Below are positions 8,472 to 16,609 of a stretch of DNA of 64,000 nt, one piece after another. This DNA comes from Microvirga terrae. GTDB taxonomy: Bacteria; Pseudomonadota; Alphaproteobacteria; Rhizobiales; Beijerinckiaceae. The DNA lies in NCBI RefSeq assembly GCF_013307435.2, contig NZ_CP102845.1:434001-498000 (forward strand). The letters run 5' to 3'. Made by a program: the position numbers and the translations under genes. The notes beneath the pieces are model-generated. The model saw only the letters and a list, made by a program, of their open reading frames with translations. It had not been told where the DNA came from and did not search any database. Numbering within the stretch: the first letter of the stretch is position 1; every line of letters begins with the position of its first letter.

Positions 8472-8780
8472 ATGCTTCAAGATCTTTTGGCAGCCGTCGT
8501 CGGCGTGCTGATCGTCGATCCGCTTCAGGCGGAGATGAACGAACGCCTGTCCCAGGTCCGCGCGCCTCAGGCCGTCATCACCGAAATGCGGACTTGCGCC
8601 GCATCCTCCTTGCCGAAGCTCGCCGACCGGGCCATGGCCGAACCGCTCTGGGTCGTCACGGCGGCGCTCGATGTCTGGACCGGCCGCACAAAGCCCGAAG
8701 AGATCCTCAGTGGCACGTCCACCCAGTGCGACGCCGCCGTCAAGGCGGCCAGGACCTATCTGGAGAGCCGCGGGGCGTGA
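8472..8780 (+). CDS. Small exported hypothetical protein
   Basis: A 102-residue protein beginning at ATG 8472 behind AGAGGTGAG. An uncharged N-terminus (MLQDLLAAVVGVLIVDPLQA) could be a signal peptide. Two cysteines lie in EMRTCAAS and STQCDAA, and the tail AAVKAARTYLESRGA is a helix. Unknown family. It is followed after 143 bases by a secreted cupin gene, so co-transcription is possible but not shown. Confidence 0.5.
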   Translation: MLQDLLAAVVGVLIVDPLQAEMNERLSQVRAPQAVITEMRTCAASSLPKLADRAMAEPLWVVTAALDVWTGRTKPEEILSGTSTQCDAAVKAARTYLESRGA

Positions 8781-8923
8781 TGGCCGGACCGGCTGCGCTG
8801 ATCGCCAGTCGCATCGCTTGTGATCAGTCGCCCCGGACCACAACGATCTTACTCCTCCGAGGAGGCTGTCGCGTCTCTTGGGGCGTGTTACTGTTCCGCC
8901 TTCGCTTCGAGAGGCGGTGTCCG

Positions 8924-9352
8924 ATGAAAAACCTCGATCTCCTGCTGGCATGTCTGTGTTGGGTGCTTCCTGCTCAGGCGCAGCAGCAGGGTCAGGCGAT
9001 CCGGTTCGAGGCAGTCCCGTCTCAAGGCCTCTTCAAGGGGGCGATGCCGGACCTTCCGAAGGCGGATCGGCTCGAGGCGCGGGTGCGTCCCTTCACGGTT
9101 CGACCCGGCATGGTCGACGCCATGTGGCACAGCCATCCGACGCCTATCGTGGGCTATGTCATCGATGGAGTCGTTGCGATCGAGATCAAGGGACAAGGAA
9201 TATCTCAGTTCAAGGCCGGGGAGGCTTTCCTGGAGCCCGCCAACACCGTGATGCGCGCCAGCAATCCGGGCCAGGACGTGGCGAAAGTGGTGGTGTTTCA
9301 GGTGTCTCCGCCAGAGGCGGCCTATTCCGAGATGGCACCGCCGCAGGAGTGA
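8924..9352 (+). CDS. Secreted cupin-domain protein
   Basis: A 142-residue protein with a signal peptide (MKNLDLLLACLCWVLPAQAQ). The mature part is a small single-domain cupin: the first motif is around MWHSHPTPIVGYVIDG with IEIKGQ after it, then FKAGEAFLEPANTVMRASN and the last strand AKVVVFQVS. Cupins of this kind bind a metal and are found as periplasmic sensor or enzyme-like proteins of unknown role. The start at 8924 gives the signal peptide; the frame is open far upstream, but that part is non-coding in character. Confidence 0.7.
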   Translation: MKNLDLLLACLCWVLPAQAQQQGQAIRFEAVPSQGLFKGAMPDLPKADRLEARVRPFTVRPGMVDAMWHSHPTPIVGYVIDGVVAIEIKGQGISQFKAGEAFLEPANTVMRASNPGQDVAKVVVFQVSPPEAAYSEMAPPQE

Positions 9353-9922
9353 AGCGACAGCTTTGCTCACCGCATCCGCTCCGCAACGGCTGTGGTCCCC
9401 GTCGCCCGATGTTTCGCAGCTTGCAGCCGATGGGATCATGCAGCCTGCTGAACGCGACACGCATCTGGCATGGGCCTGCCAGAGGAGAGATGAGCACCGG
9501 TCCGTCATCGGGCGTGAGCGCTCCAAATTGTCCGGAAACGCACTTCAGCATAGGCCCTTCCATTGATTCTCCCGGCAGACCGGCACGAGCCGCAGGAGAA
9601 AGCTTGCCGGCCGACTTGCGGCGGATCGAGGCTCGCCCGTCAGGAACGCGATAATGAACATCAAGCCCATACGTTCCAAAACGACCGCAAGACAGTGGAG
9701 GTAGAAGAGCGTACCTCTTCTGAACGTCTGCCCGAATCCCGAGAACCGGGCTACGGTGAAGCTCCTCGTTCGACATGTCATTACTCGAAGATATCATTTC
9801 ACGTGAAAGTTTCCGTCACGATTGTAGAAGATTCAGCACGGTCATTTCCCGGCCATTAGGACCGTGGCGCACCACTTCACCGACAAACGACTTCGGCCGA
9901 CCAGAGCCTGCGGAGGCGAGCA
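9353..9922. other. 570-base intergenic region, no gene seen
   Basis: Several overlapping short frames exist on both strands, but none has a ribosome site plus plausible protein composition. The last 120 bases (from about 9780) are less GC-rich and probably hold the promoter of the RTX gene that follows. Confidence 0.4.
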
Positions 9923-10819
9923 ATGGCGATTCGCATTGGAACACCTAAGGAAGACCCTCTCAATGGAACGGACTTCTCCGACATCCTCAACGGCTTGGCC
10001 GGCAACGACACGCTGTACGGAGGACCCGGAGACGACATGCTGAATGGCGGAGCAGGCATCGACACGGCTGATTTTTCATTTGACCCCGCCGTGACGGTGG
10101 ATCTCGGTCGCAATATCGCCTTTGGCCAAGGGTCGGATCGTCTCTTCGGGATCGAGATTGTCGTCGGCTCATTGTACGATGACAGGCTGACGGGCGATCG
10201 CAAGGCCAACAACCTGTCCGGTGGATATGGCAATGATCGTCTGATGGGTGCCGGCGGAGATGATTTCCTGAACGGCAATGTCGGCGACGATACCGTGATC
10301 GGCGGGACGGGCAACGATACCGTCGCGGGATCGGGCGGCAATGATCACCTGTATGGCTCGGCCGGCAATGACCGGCTCGATGGCGGGGACGGGCGCAACA
10401 CGCTGGAAGGCGGGAACGGCAACGACACCTTGGGCAGCGCTCGCGGAACCGACTGGATGATCGGCGGCGGAGGGGCGGACACGTTCAGCTTCGGGCCATC
10501 CTCGTCGGGAACGACCTCCGCGCTGGTCAGCACGATCGCCGACTGGAGCGTGTCGGCTGACCGGATCGACCTCGGCGTCGACGGAACGGCTTCGAACTAT
10601 GGTGAGGCCGCTACCGGCGCGACGACGATCGAAGCTGCCCTTCTCGATGCGCAGAGCGTCTTTGCCAGCGGGACGATCACGCATGCGTTTCTCTACAACA
10701 GCGTCGCGAACACGGGCTATATCTTCTCGGACCAGGATGAGGACGGCACATTCGAGATCGGCATTGTCATTGCCAATGCGGGGACGGCGGCAGCCATGAA
10801 CTACTGGAACATCGTCTAG
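9923..10819 (+). CDS. RTX calcium-binding protein (hemolysin-type repeats)
   Basis: A 298-residue protein made largely of glycine/aspartate-rich nonapeptide repeats (GGxGxDxLx): NGLAGNDTLYGGPGDDMLNG near residue 30 and a longer block at about 95-190. Such repeats bind Ca2+ outside the cell. The last 100 residues (ADTFSFGPSS, then IADWSVSADRIDLG) form the usual C-terminal cap that carries the type I secretion signal. No Sec signal is present, as expected for type I export. It lacks a catalytic domain, so it is a structural or adhesive exoprotein, or a stand-alone RTX. No type I transporter genes lie in the window. Confidence 0.85.
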   Translation: MAIRIGTPKEDPLNGTDFSDILNGLAGNDTLYGGPGDDMLNGGAGIDTADFSFDPAVTVDLGRNIAFGQGSDRLFGIEIVVGSLYDDRLTGDRKANNLSGGYGNDRLMGAGGDDFLNGNVGDDTVIGGTGNDTVAGSGGNDHLYGSAGNDRLDGGDGRNTLEGGNGNDTLGSARGTDWMIGGGGADTFSFGPSSSGTTSALVSTIADWSVSADRIDLGVDGTASNYGEAATGATTIEAALLDAQSVFASGTITHAFLYNSVANTGYIFSDQDEDGTFEIGIVIANAGTAAAMNYWNIV

Positions 10820-10881
10820 GTGCACTTCTTCATCTGCCGCAGGCCTTCGATGGTTGGCTGAGGACTTGTTCGGTTCGGATG

Positions 10882-10908
10882 GTCGCGCCCGGATCATGCG
10901 GGCGCGAC
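10882..10908. terminator. Strong hairpin between convergent genes
   Basis: The perfect 10-bp stem GTCGCGCCCG / CGGGCGCGAC has a 7-base loop. It lies between the RTX gene (+, ends 10819) and the beta-barrel protein gene (-, ends 10987). There is no T-run; it would serve both directions. Confidence 0.5.
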
Positions 10909-10986
10909 TGTGATCGATCTCAAGTCGACCGATGCAACGCTGCCGGCGGATTTCAAGCTCGAGCGACGTTCGTTAGGCTGCTCCGC

Positions 10987-11652
10987 TCAACCTGCCTTTC
11001 GTTTGGACAAAATGAGCGCCAAGGGATTGGGCTTGGCTTCACCGACTCGCTGGAGCGTGTTCCGGTCCTGATGGGCAAAAGGCATGTCCCGGCCATGCAC
11101 CAGCAACTCGGTATCGGTCACGTAGCTCCAGCTCCCGTCCGGATGAAAGGTGATCGTGATCCGGTAGTGGTCGGTGCGGAACGCCTGCTCCAGAAAGGTT
11201 GTCGAGCAGATGCCATAGTCGGTCTGCCCACGGGTTGCCGTCACGACGATCTCGTCGGCGTCGGGGCTTGCCTGGCCAGCCGCGATGGCGACCTGGCCGC
11301 GCGGGATGGCGATGGTCTGCATGACGAGGCCGCTGGCCGGCTCCCAGAGCCAGTAGCCGACCTGATCGTGAAAGGTGATGTCCTCCTCCTCGGTCGTGAT
11401 GTGGATGTGGTAGCGCAGGCCGTAGAGCAGTTGCGGCCCGTTTGTCTGCGGGTCGATCGCCTGAAAATCGATGGTCTCGATGAACACGCGCCGCTCCGGG
11501 CCTTCCGCCTTGGGGTTGAGATCCACACCCTTGCGTGCGCGCCAGCGCCCCGCCAGTCGCCGCAGGGGACCCAGATTATTGAGCGTTTCCGGATCGACGT
11601 TGCTGGGTTCGGTGAAGACGTCCGTGAGGGTGGCCATAGGCAGAGGCGTCAT
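10987..11652 (-). CDS. FABP-like / DUF1794 heme-binding beta-barrel protein
   Basis: A 221-residue cytoplasmic protein resembling the nitrobindin-like FABP family. The family start is visible: LGPLRRLAGRWRARKG, then QTNGPQLLYGLRYHIHI and DQVGYWLWEPASGLVMQTIA. The C-terminal strands include GSWSYVTDTELLVHG. Members bind heme or small hydrophobic ligands in a 10-strand barrel; the exact ligand cannot be read from sequence. I chose ATG 11652 because AAAGG lies 7 bases upstream; the frame is open further out to 11847 but with poor composition. It is divergent from the pyrophosphatase gene at 11802. Confidence 0.7.
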   Translation of the reverse strand: MTPLPMATLTDVFTEPSNVDPETLNNLGPLRRLAGRWRARKGVDLNPKAEGPERRVFIETIDFQAIDPQTNGPQLLYGLRYHIHITTEEEDITFHDQVGYWLWEPASGLVMQTIAIPRGQVAIAAGQASPDADEIVVTATRGQTDYGICSTTFLEQAFRTDHYRITITFHPDGSWSYVTDTELLVHGRDMPFAHQDRNTLQRVGEAKPNPLALILSKRKAG

Positions 11653-11801
11653 GACAAAACCTTTCTGTCGATAGGGGAGGGTCAAGAGGAAGCAGGACAT
11701 CGGCGCGTCCGGGGAGGCCTCGGCGCCGGGAGGCGGCGCCTGCCGCCGCCATCGCCCATTCGTTGTATTGCCATGGACGTCGGATCGACCATCTCCGGTG
11801 C

Positions 11802-12614
11802 ATGTCCCTGAAACAAGCCCTGTGGCTATCTCTTGCGTGTCTTGCAACTGTCTTCATCGCTCGCAGGACGTTTGCGAGCGACCCATCGCGAGGAGCCCTG
11901 TGGCGCGTGGTGGAGACATGCGTTGCCGCCAAGCGGGCGCTCAATGTTTCTCTGCCCTGCGTCCAAGTCAACTTGGGGCAGCACGGATCCCCGGGGACCG
12001 TCGTTCTCAGGCCTCCATGGAAAGAGACACATACCCTCGTTGTTCCGACCACACGTTTGGTCGGGATTGAGGCCCCGGCCCTGCAGCAGCCGGAAGCGGC
12101 GGCCTACTGGCAGGCGGCTCTCGCAGCGCGACGCTTCGTCGTCGAGGCTGCCAAAGGGCGCGTCCACGTCGAGGATGTCGCGCTGGCTGTCAACTCCAGG
12201 GGCAGTCGCACGCAAGATCAACTTCATATTCATGCCGATTGTGCACGGCCGGAGGTTCTCGCGGCGCTTCGCCTGCACGATGCGGAGCTCGGGAGCGCCT
12301 GGAAGCCGCTCGAGTTCCTGGAGTCTCTTGGCTTTCCGCACGACAACCAGCGCTTCTTCGGCATCAAGATCGCCGCGGACGAGATCGGCACGTCGAACAT
12401 CTTCGAGCGCCTGACGGACCTTCCAGGCTCTCGAAGGGATTTGTCCAGAGTTGGTGTCGCGGTCTTCAGCGCTCCACCGAATGGATCACGGCAGGATTTT
12501 TATGTCGTTGCCGCGCCCGGGCGTGACAGCCAGGCGGAGGATCTCCTGGATCATAGCTGTGTGCTGGCGCGAGGTGTTGCGGCCGACGATTCACCAGCGA
12601 ACGTTCAGCGCTGA
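11802..12614 (+). CDS. cdh: CDP-diacylglycerol pyrophosphatase
   Basis: A 270-residue HIT-like hydrolase that splits CDP-diacylglycerol into CMP and phosphatidate. An N-terminal hydrophobic segment (SLKQALWLSLACLATVFIA) is a signal anchor or signal peptide, which fits a periplasmic-side enzyme. Family features: W-VVETCVA near residue 30, then VSLPCVQV, VVLRPPWKETHTLVVPT and the active-site string SRTQDQLHIHADC with His142 and His144. Length is normal for Cdh. The ATG at 11802 gives the signal; a short upstream extension exists but is unlikely. The gene is single, with about 720 bases of apparently empty DNA downstream. Confidence 0.8.
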   Translation: MSLKQALWLSLACLATVFIARRTFASDPSRGALWRVVETCVAAKRALNVSLPCVQVNLGQHGSPGTVVLRPPWKETHTLVVPTTRLVGIEAPALQQPEAAAYWQAALAARRFVVEAAKGRVHVEDVALAVNSRGSRTQDQLHIHADCARPEVLAALRLHDAELGSAWKPLEFLESLGFPHDNQRFFGIKIAADEIGTSNIFERLTDLPGSRRDLSRVGVAVFSAPPNGSRQDFYVVAAPGRDSQAEDLLDHSCVLARGVAADDSPANVQR

Positions 12615-13336
12615 TGACGGATCCCTGCCGAGGAAACTAGCTTTACTGCGCGGGGCAACACAGCCTGCATCCGCTTCTTCGGGAATGAGAGGACGCACTT
12701 CCCCAAGAGCGATACCTCGAAAGATCGGCTAGCCTTGCAGTGGTTTCAGGCTAAACTTCTTCCATTGCGGGTGAAGCAGGCAGCGGCGAGGGTCCACCTC
12801 GCGCGGCGACGGGGCAGCACCGTTCCCCCGCTCCATTTTTCCACCTCATCTGTTCGACCACAGCGACGGGTCTCCCGTAATGCTCCGGATGATCGCGAGT
12901 GCAGAGCCGCCGGCTCTCCCGCGGTCCGGGCTCAATCGACATTCGGTCTCCAGGGCTGCATCAGCCACGGGCGAATCTTACCGAGGAGCTCGCGCTTCTG
13001 CCCCGATGGTCATAGTCGCGACGGGAATTCGCTCCCCCTTCGAGGCGAAGCGATGTGTGACGGGCCATGTGCTCTTTACAAGCCACGGGGATGATCGGCA
13101 GCGCCAACCATATCCTCCCGCCACTTCATTGAGATGAAGTTTTCAGGCATTCGCCTAGAATTAACATATGTTATTATCGATTCAGATGCTGATTTACTTC
13201 AGCAGGCCTGAATAATCATGAATAACGTGACTTCAATACCTCTCTTTGAACAGTTGATGAAGTACGACTTTATAGGTGCGGAATTTCCGACCCGTGAGAG
13301 CGTTTGCTTATCAAACCAACGGGAGGATCATTCTCA
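12615..13336. other. 720-base intergenic region with A/T-rich end
   Basis: No convincing gene. Frames at about 12735-13094 and 12880-13137 have arginine/serine-rich shadow-like composition and no ribosome site. From about 13130 the DNA turns A/T-rich and contains the palindrome at 13162-13173; it probably holds the promoter of the second RTX gene. Confidence 0.45.
13162..13173. promoter_or_regulatory. 12-bp perfect palindrome upstream of RTX gene
   Basis: TAACATATGTTA is a perfect dyad in the A/T-rich stretch about 165 bases before the RTX start. It may be an operator; no cognate regulator is identified. Confidence 0.3.
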
Positions 13337-14533
13337 ATGACAAGTATTGTCGCGTCAGCGGAGTTAATCGGCTTTGACGGCAGCCGAAGCATCTACCGGG
13401 TCGATCTGAGCCAGCTTCCCTTCAGCACCCTTCAGGCCATCTCGCTGGTCGATGACGGCGTCCGGTCCGGCGGCACCGGCGGATCATCGGGGGCCGACAT
13501 CGACTTCGTGGCGATCTCGGATCTCGTCCCTCCCTCGACCCATGACTTTCAATCCGTCCTCGCCGACAGCAAAGTCCTGGGTGCCGATGTCGTGTTTCAT
13601 GCCGGCTACCTCGCGCAGTGGGTTCTGGGTGATCTGGGGCCGTGGGACAGCTCGCACCTGTTCGGCACCGTGCCCGGCAACGTCTACGACCCGGCCATCG
13701 CCACCCTCGGCCTGGCCGATGGGGACGCCAACGGCAGCAAGGGAACCCTGTCGCTGGGCGAGGCCGGGCAGGTGAGCCTCCTGCTCAACAGCCCCGTGCC
13801 GACCGGCGCCGGCAGCCCTGCCCAGCACTACCTGTACTTCGCCGATTACGGCAGCCGCGGCCAGTATGCCGACACGGTCAAGGTCGTCCTGTCCGACGAG
13901 CGTGCCGCCCTGCCCTGGTCGGGCGGGCTCACCCTCACGGGCGACGAGCGCAGCGAGACCATCGCCCTGGGCCGCGGCTCCAATGCGCATACCGGCCAGG
14001 GCAACGACCTGGTGTCGGGCCTGGGCGGCCACGACACCATCCTGACGGCGGGCGGCGACGACTGGCTGTTCGGCGGCGAGGGCAACGACCGGCTCTCCGG
14101 CGAGGCCGGGCGCGACCGGCTCTCGGGCGAGGGCGGGCAGGATTGGCTCTCTGGCGGGGCCGGCAACGACTGGCTGCACGGCGGCGGCGGCGGCGACATC
14201 TTCGTGTTCGACACGCGGCTCGGCACGTCCAGGACGGACCGCAAGGTGGCGTTCGACACGATTGCCGACTTCAACGTGAAGGACGACACGATCTGGCTCG
14301 ACAACGCGGTGTTCAGGAAGCTGGGCAAGGGCTCGGAGCTCAGCCCCGGCCGGCTGAACAAGGCCTATTTCGAGATCGGCAAGGCCGACGACCGGAACGA
14401 CTACCTGCTCTACGACAAGAAGACCGGCATTCTCTCCTACGACGCCGACGGATCGGGCAGCAAGGCCGCCGTCGAGTTCGCAAAGCTCGGCAAAAACCTC
14501 AAGCTCACTCACAAGGATTTCTTCGTGATTTGA
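13337..14533 (+). CDS. RTX calcium-binding exoprotein
   Basis: A 398-residue protein. The N-terminal half (about 1-195) is a globular domain with no clear relatives: [20 protein letters not shown], then [20 protein letters not shown] and [23 protein letters not shown] nonapeptides ([10 protein letters not shown] and similar) fill about 200-290. The C-terminal cap is typical for type I export: [21 protein letters not shown], then [22 protein letters not shown] 13337 follows GGGAGG by 10 bases. A DUF4114-like role of the N-domain is possible but not certain. Like the first RTX gene, it stands alone without export genes. Confidence 0.8.
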   Translation: MTSIVASAELIGFDGSRSIYRVDLSQLPFSTLQAISLVDDGVRSGGTGGSSGADIDFVAISDLVPPSTHDFQSVLADSKVLGADVVFHAGYLAQWVLGDLGPWDSSHLFGTVPGNVYDPAIATLGLADGDANGSKGTLSLGEAGQVSLLLNSPVPTGAGSPAQHYLYFADYGSRGQYADTVKVVLSDERAALPWSGGLTLTGDERSETIALGRGSNAHTGQGNDLVSGLGGHDTILTAGGDDWLFGGEGNDRLSGEAGRDRLSGEGGQDWLSGGAGNDWLHGGGGGDIFVFDTRLGTSRTDRKVAFDTIADFNVKDDTIWLDNAVFRKLGKGSELSPGRLNKAYFEIGKADDRNDYLLYDKKTGILSYDADGSGSKAAVEFAKLGKNLKLTHKDFFVI

Positions 14534-14603
14534 AGCGCGGGCCGGAACTGAACGACCTCCCACGGACGTTGGTAGGCGAGAAGCGTCATCGGAGGCACGC
14601 GTT

Positions 14604-14762
14604 ATGGATGCGTTCCGCCCTAGCAAGGCGGCCGAGTATCGTCAGCAGGCCGAGAGGATCCGCGCCTTTGCCGAGCAGGTCTCGCTGCTTGAGGCCAAGT
14701 TTCATCTGTTTGAGGCGGCCGAGCAGCTGGAGGAGTTGGCAGCGGACGAGGATCGCGGCTAG
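14604..14762 (+). CDS. Small helical protein, 52 residues
   Basis: A short gene behind CGGAGG (9 bases). It encodes MDAFRPSKAAEYRQQAERIR and then FAEQVSLLEAKFHLFEAAEQLEELA, an amphipathic, mostly helical chain. The opening AAEYRQQAERIR with a C-terminal EQLEELA helix is a pattern seen in many tiny Hyphomicrobiales proteins. Function unknown. The composition is clearly protein-like, so I believe it is real. Confidence 0.6.
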   Translation: MDAFRPSKAAEYRQQAERIRAFAEQVSLLEAKFHLFEAAEQLEELAADEDRG

Positions 14763-14845
14763 GTCGCTCGACGTCTGATAGGTGTGCAAGCGGCTCCTAT
14801 GGACAAGCCGTGACCTGCCTGATGCGTCTGTCCCGTCGTCCGTTG

Positions 14846-15073
14846 TCAGTGGACGACGGGATCAAGAGGAATGGACGCGAGGATCTGGCCGGATGGGGCG
14901 ACAATGTCGAGCCGCCAGCCCTGCCAGGACGCACCCAGGTCCAGTGCCGCGTTCCTGATATCCTCGATGGCTCGCCGAGCCATCTCCTCTGCCTTGGCCA
15001 GATCTGCGACCTCAACGCCGACTTCATCCGGAACGGTCTCGTCCTCGTTCACCAGATGAAAGTAGCAGCGCAT
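14846..15073 (-). CDS. DUF6894 family small protein
   Basis: A 75-residue protein. The family pattern is clear: MRCYFHLVNEDETVPDEVGV at the start, AKAEEMARRAIEDIR in the middle and RLDIVAPSGQILASIPL at the end. The family is very common in Methylobacteriaceae and Rhizobiales and has no known function. The start at 15073 gives the standard N-terminus; upstream in-frame codons to 15184 are not typical. Confidence 0.75.
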   Translation of the reverse strand: MRCYFHLVNEDETVPDEVGVEVADLAKAEEMARRAIEDIRNAALDLGASWQGWRLDIVAPSGQILASIPLDPVVH

Positions 15074-15318
15074 CGGACGTCTCTGGAGCCAAGGCAGCCA
15101 GAGGCTGCGCAGTGATGACCTTGACGGTGTCGTTCCTGCAAAGGTCTTGCTCTGGTATCTATAGGCCGGAGAGCCGTCTGCCAATACCGCTACCGGATGA
15201 TCCCAAGGCCGGGAATAAATGCGGCGGCCTATCCGTTAACGTAACTTGGACGACGTGCTTTGCCCGGATGGTATGGAAGTGGTATCCAAAGACAGGGATT
15301 TTTGGGGCGCATATCACG

Positions 15319-15609
15319 ATGAAGGTCAGAATCGCCAGGGGGCTGGCTCCAACAGAGCCGTGGAGTGTTCCTATGGCGGCCGTCCTGGGCTTCCTGGCAG
15401 GCATTGGACTTGCCGTTTTCCGGCATTTCAGCCACGGCCACCCAGGGTATCCTCCCGACGCTCTCGTTGCGCATTTCCTGCCCCACTTGGCGGCCACCGT
15501 CACGGCCTGCACGTTTCTGTTCGCCCTCACCGCCATCTTTCACAATCGGCTGGCGCCATTTGCCGTGATGGCCCTGCGCCGAGATGCCAATGTCCGGTGT
15601 GGCGATTGA
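15319..15609 (+). CDS. Hypothetical two-helix membrane protein
   Basis: A 96-residue protein if started at ATG 15319 (frame open from 15112). Two hydrophobic helices, PMAAVLGFLAGIGLAVF and LAATVTACTFLFALTAIF, are joined by a His/Pro-rich loop. Family not recognised. No strong ribosome site is seen, so start and reality are uncertain. Confidence 0.45.
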   Translation: MKVRIARGLAPTEPWSVPMAAVLGFLAGIGLAVFRHFSHGHPGYPPDALVAHFLPHLAATVTACTFLFALTAIFHNRLAPFAVMALRRDANVRCGD

Positions 15610-16087
15610 GAGGCCAGGCGGGACGCTGCGGATGAGGATACCGAGCGTCGGGGCCAGGCTATGCCGTTTCATCCGGCGGCAGGATGCCGAGACGCCTTTC
15701 GGTTCGCGTCACGATCTTGAGACAGGGATAGCTGCGCCTGGGCGGGTCACCCTCCGAGGTGCTGCCGCGCCGGATTGGAGCATCTTTGGAGTCTAAAACA
15801 CCAAAGATGACCGATGCCCGATGATGATTTCCCTAAAATGGGAAACAGGGACCGACTCGCGCATAATCGGGAAAAGCCATATCAGCATTGGGACATTGCA
15901 AGCGTATGATTACATAAAAGTGAGTTCGAAGCCTTTGCTGTCGGATCCGCTCCGGACCTCCCTTCCGGGGGGAGGACAGATTCCCCTTTACAACTTACAA
16001 ACGTTATAATATCGCAATCCTGAATTGCGGACACGCTAGGTGCGGTTCCGAAGAAATTGAACCCGTTTAGCACCGTCTGGGGGTCCG
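15610..16087. promoter_or_regulatory. A/T-rich upstream region of the two-partner secretion locus
   Basis: No gene is seen in these 478 bases. The second half is A/T-rich. It holds the inverted repeats at 15781-15809 and 15828-15845 and a consensus -10 hexamer TATAAT at 16005-16010, about 80 bases before the first gene. The TTTACA at 15987 is only 12 bases from that -10, so no good -35 is assigned. Confidence 0.5.
15781..15809. promoter_or_regulatory. 9-bp inverted repeat, possible operator or hairpin
   Basis: CATCTTTGG and CCAAAGATG are perfect reverse complements separated by 11 bases. They lie about 280 bases upstream of the first gene of the secretion locus. A smaller dyad, TTTCCC-taaaat-GGGAAA, follows at 15828-15845. 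Confidence 0.4.
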
Positions 16088-16609
16088 ATGAAAGTGCGGA
16101 AAGCGGCATGGGTGCCGCTCGTACTATGGATGGAGATCGCGGCCTCGGCACAGGAAGCGCCTCGAGCAGAGCGCTTCGCCGATTGGGAGGTTGTCTGCTC
16201 CTCTGCCCAGGGCTCCTCTGCACCTGTCTCCCAGTCACGGAAGGTCGATTGTCGTGCCGTTCAGCGGCTCACGGTGCAAGGCAGCGATGAGACTGTCTTC
16301 GCGGTCACCATCGTTCGCAGCGACCAACAAGCACCGGTCGCCATCGTGTCGATCCCGCTCGGCGGCTACATCGCCCGTGGGATCGAGCTGAGAGTGGATG
16401 GCAGGAATCCCTATAAGCTGCTGGTCGAGACCTGCAACGCCGCCGGATGCCATGCCGGCTTTCCGCTGTCCGGTCCTATCCCCAAGGAGTTTCGTTCCGG
16501 CAAGCTGGCCAGCTTCCGGCTCTGGACGGCGAAGGACAAGTCTGCCGACGTGACCGTTTCGCTCAAAGGCTTGGCCGACGCTCTGGTTCGCCTGGAGCGG
16601 ACTTCATGA
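16088..16609 (+). CDS. IalB-like (invasion-associated locus B) periplasmic protein
   Basis: A 173-residue protein with a signal peptide (about residues 1-22, ending ASAQ). The IalB pattern is visible: ERFADWEVVCSS at the start, CRAVQRLTV, VAIVSIPLGGYIARGIELRV with the typical aliphatic strand, LLVETCNAAGCHAGFPLS with the paired cysteines, and VTVSLKGLADAL near the end. IalB was named for Bartonella erythrocyte invasion; homologues are widespread and mostly uncharacterised. Its stop overlaps the start of the short TpsA gene (ATGA at 16606-16609), so they are translationally coupled and the protein may help secretion or folding of the exoprotein. Confidence 0.8.
   Translation: MKVRKAAWVPLVLWMEIAASAQEAPRAERFADWEVVCSSAQGSSAPVSQSRKVDCRAVQRLTVQGSDETVFAVTIVRSDQQAPVAIVSIPLGGYIARGIELRVDGRNPYKLLVETCNAAGCHAGFPLSGPIPKEFRSGKLASFRLWTAKDKSADVTVSLKGLADALVRLERTS

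Noticed and set aside
9210..9797. 195-codon minus-strand frame
   Set aside because: It overlaps the end of the well-supported cupin gene and has shadow-like composition.
10345..10897. Minus-strand frames opposite the first RTX gene
   Set aside because: They are produced by the repetitive glycine/aspartate codons of the RTX gene read backwards.
12735..13137. Two overlapping frames as small secreted proteins
   Set aside because: Composition is arginine/serine/proline-rich, starts lack ribosome sites, and no signal peptide or motif is seen.
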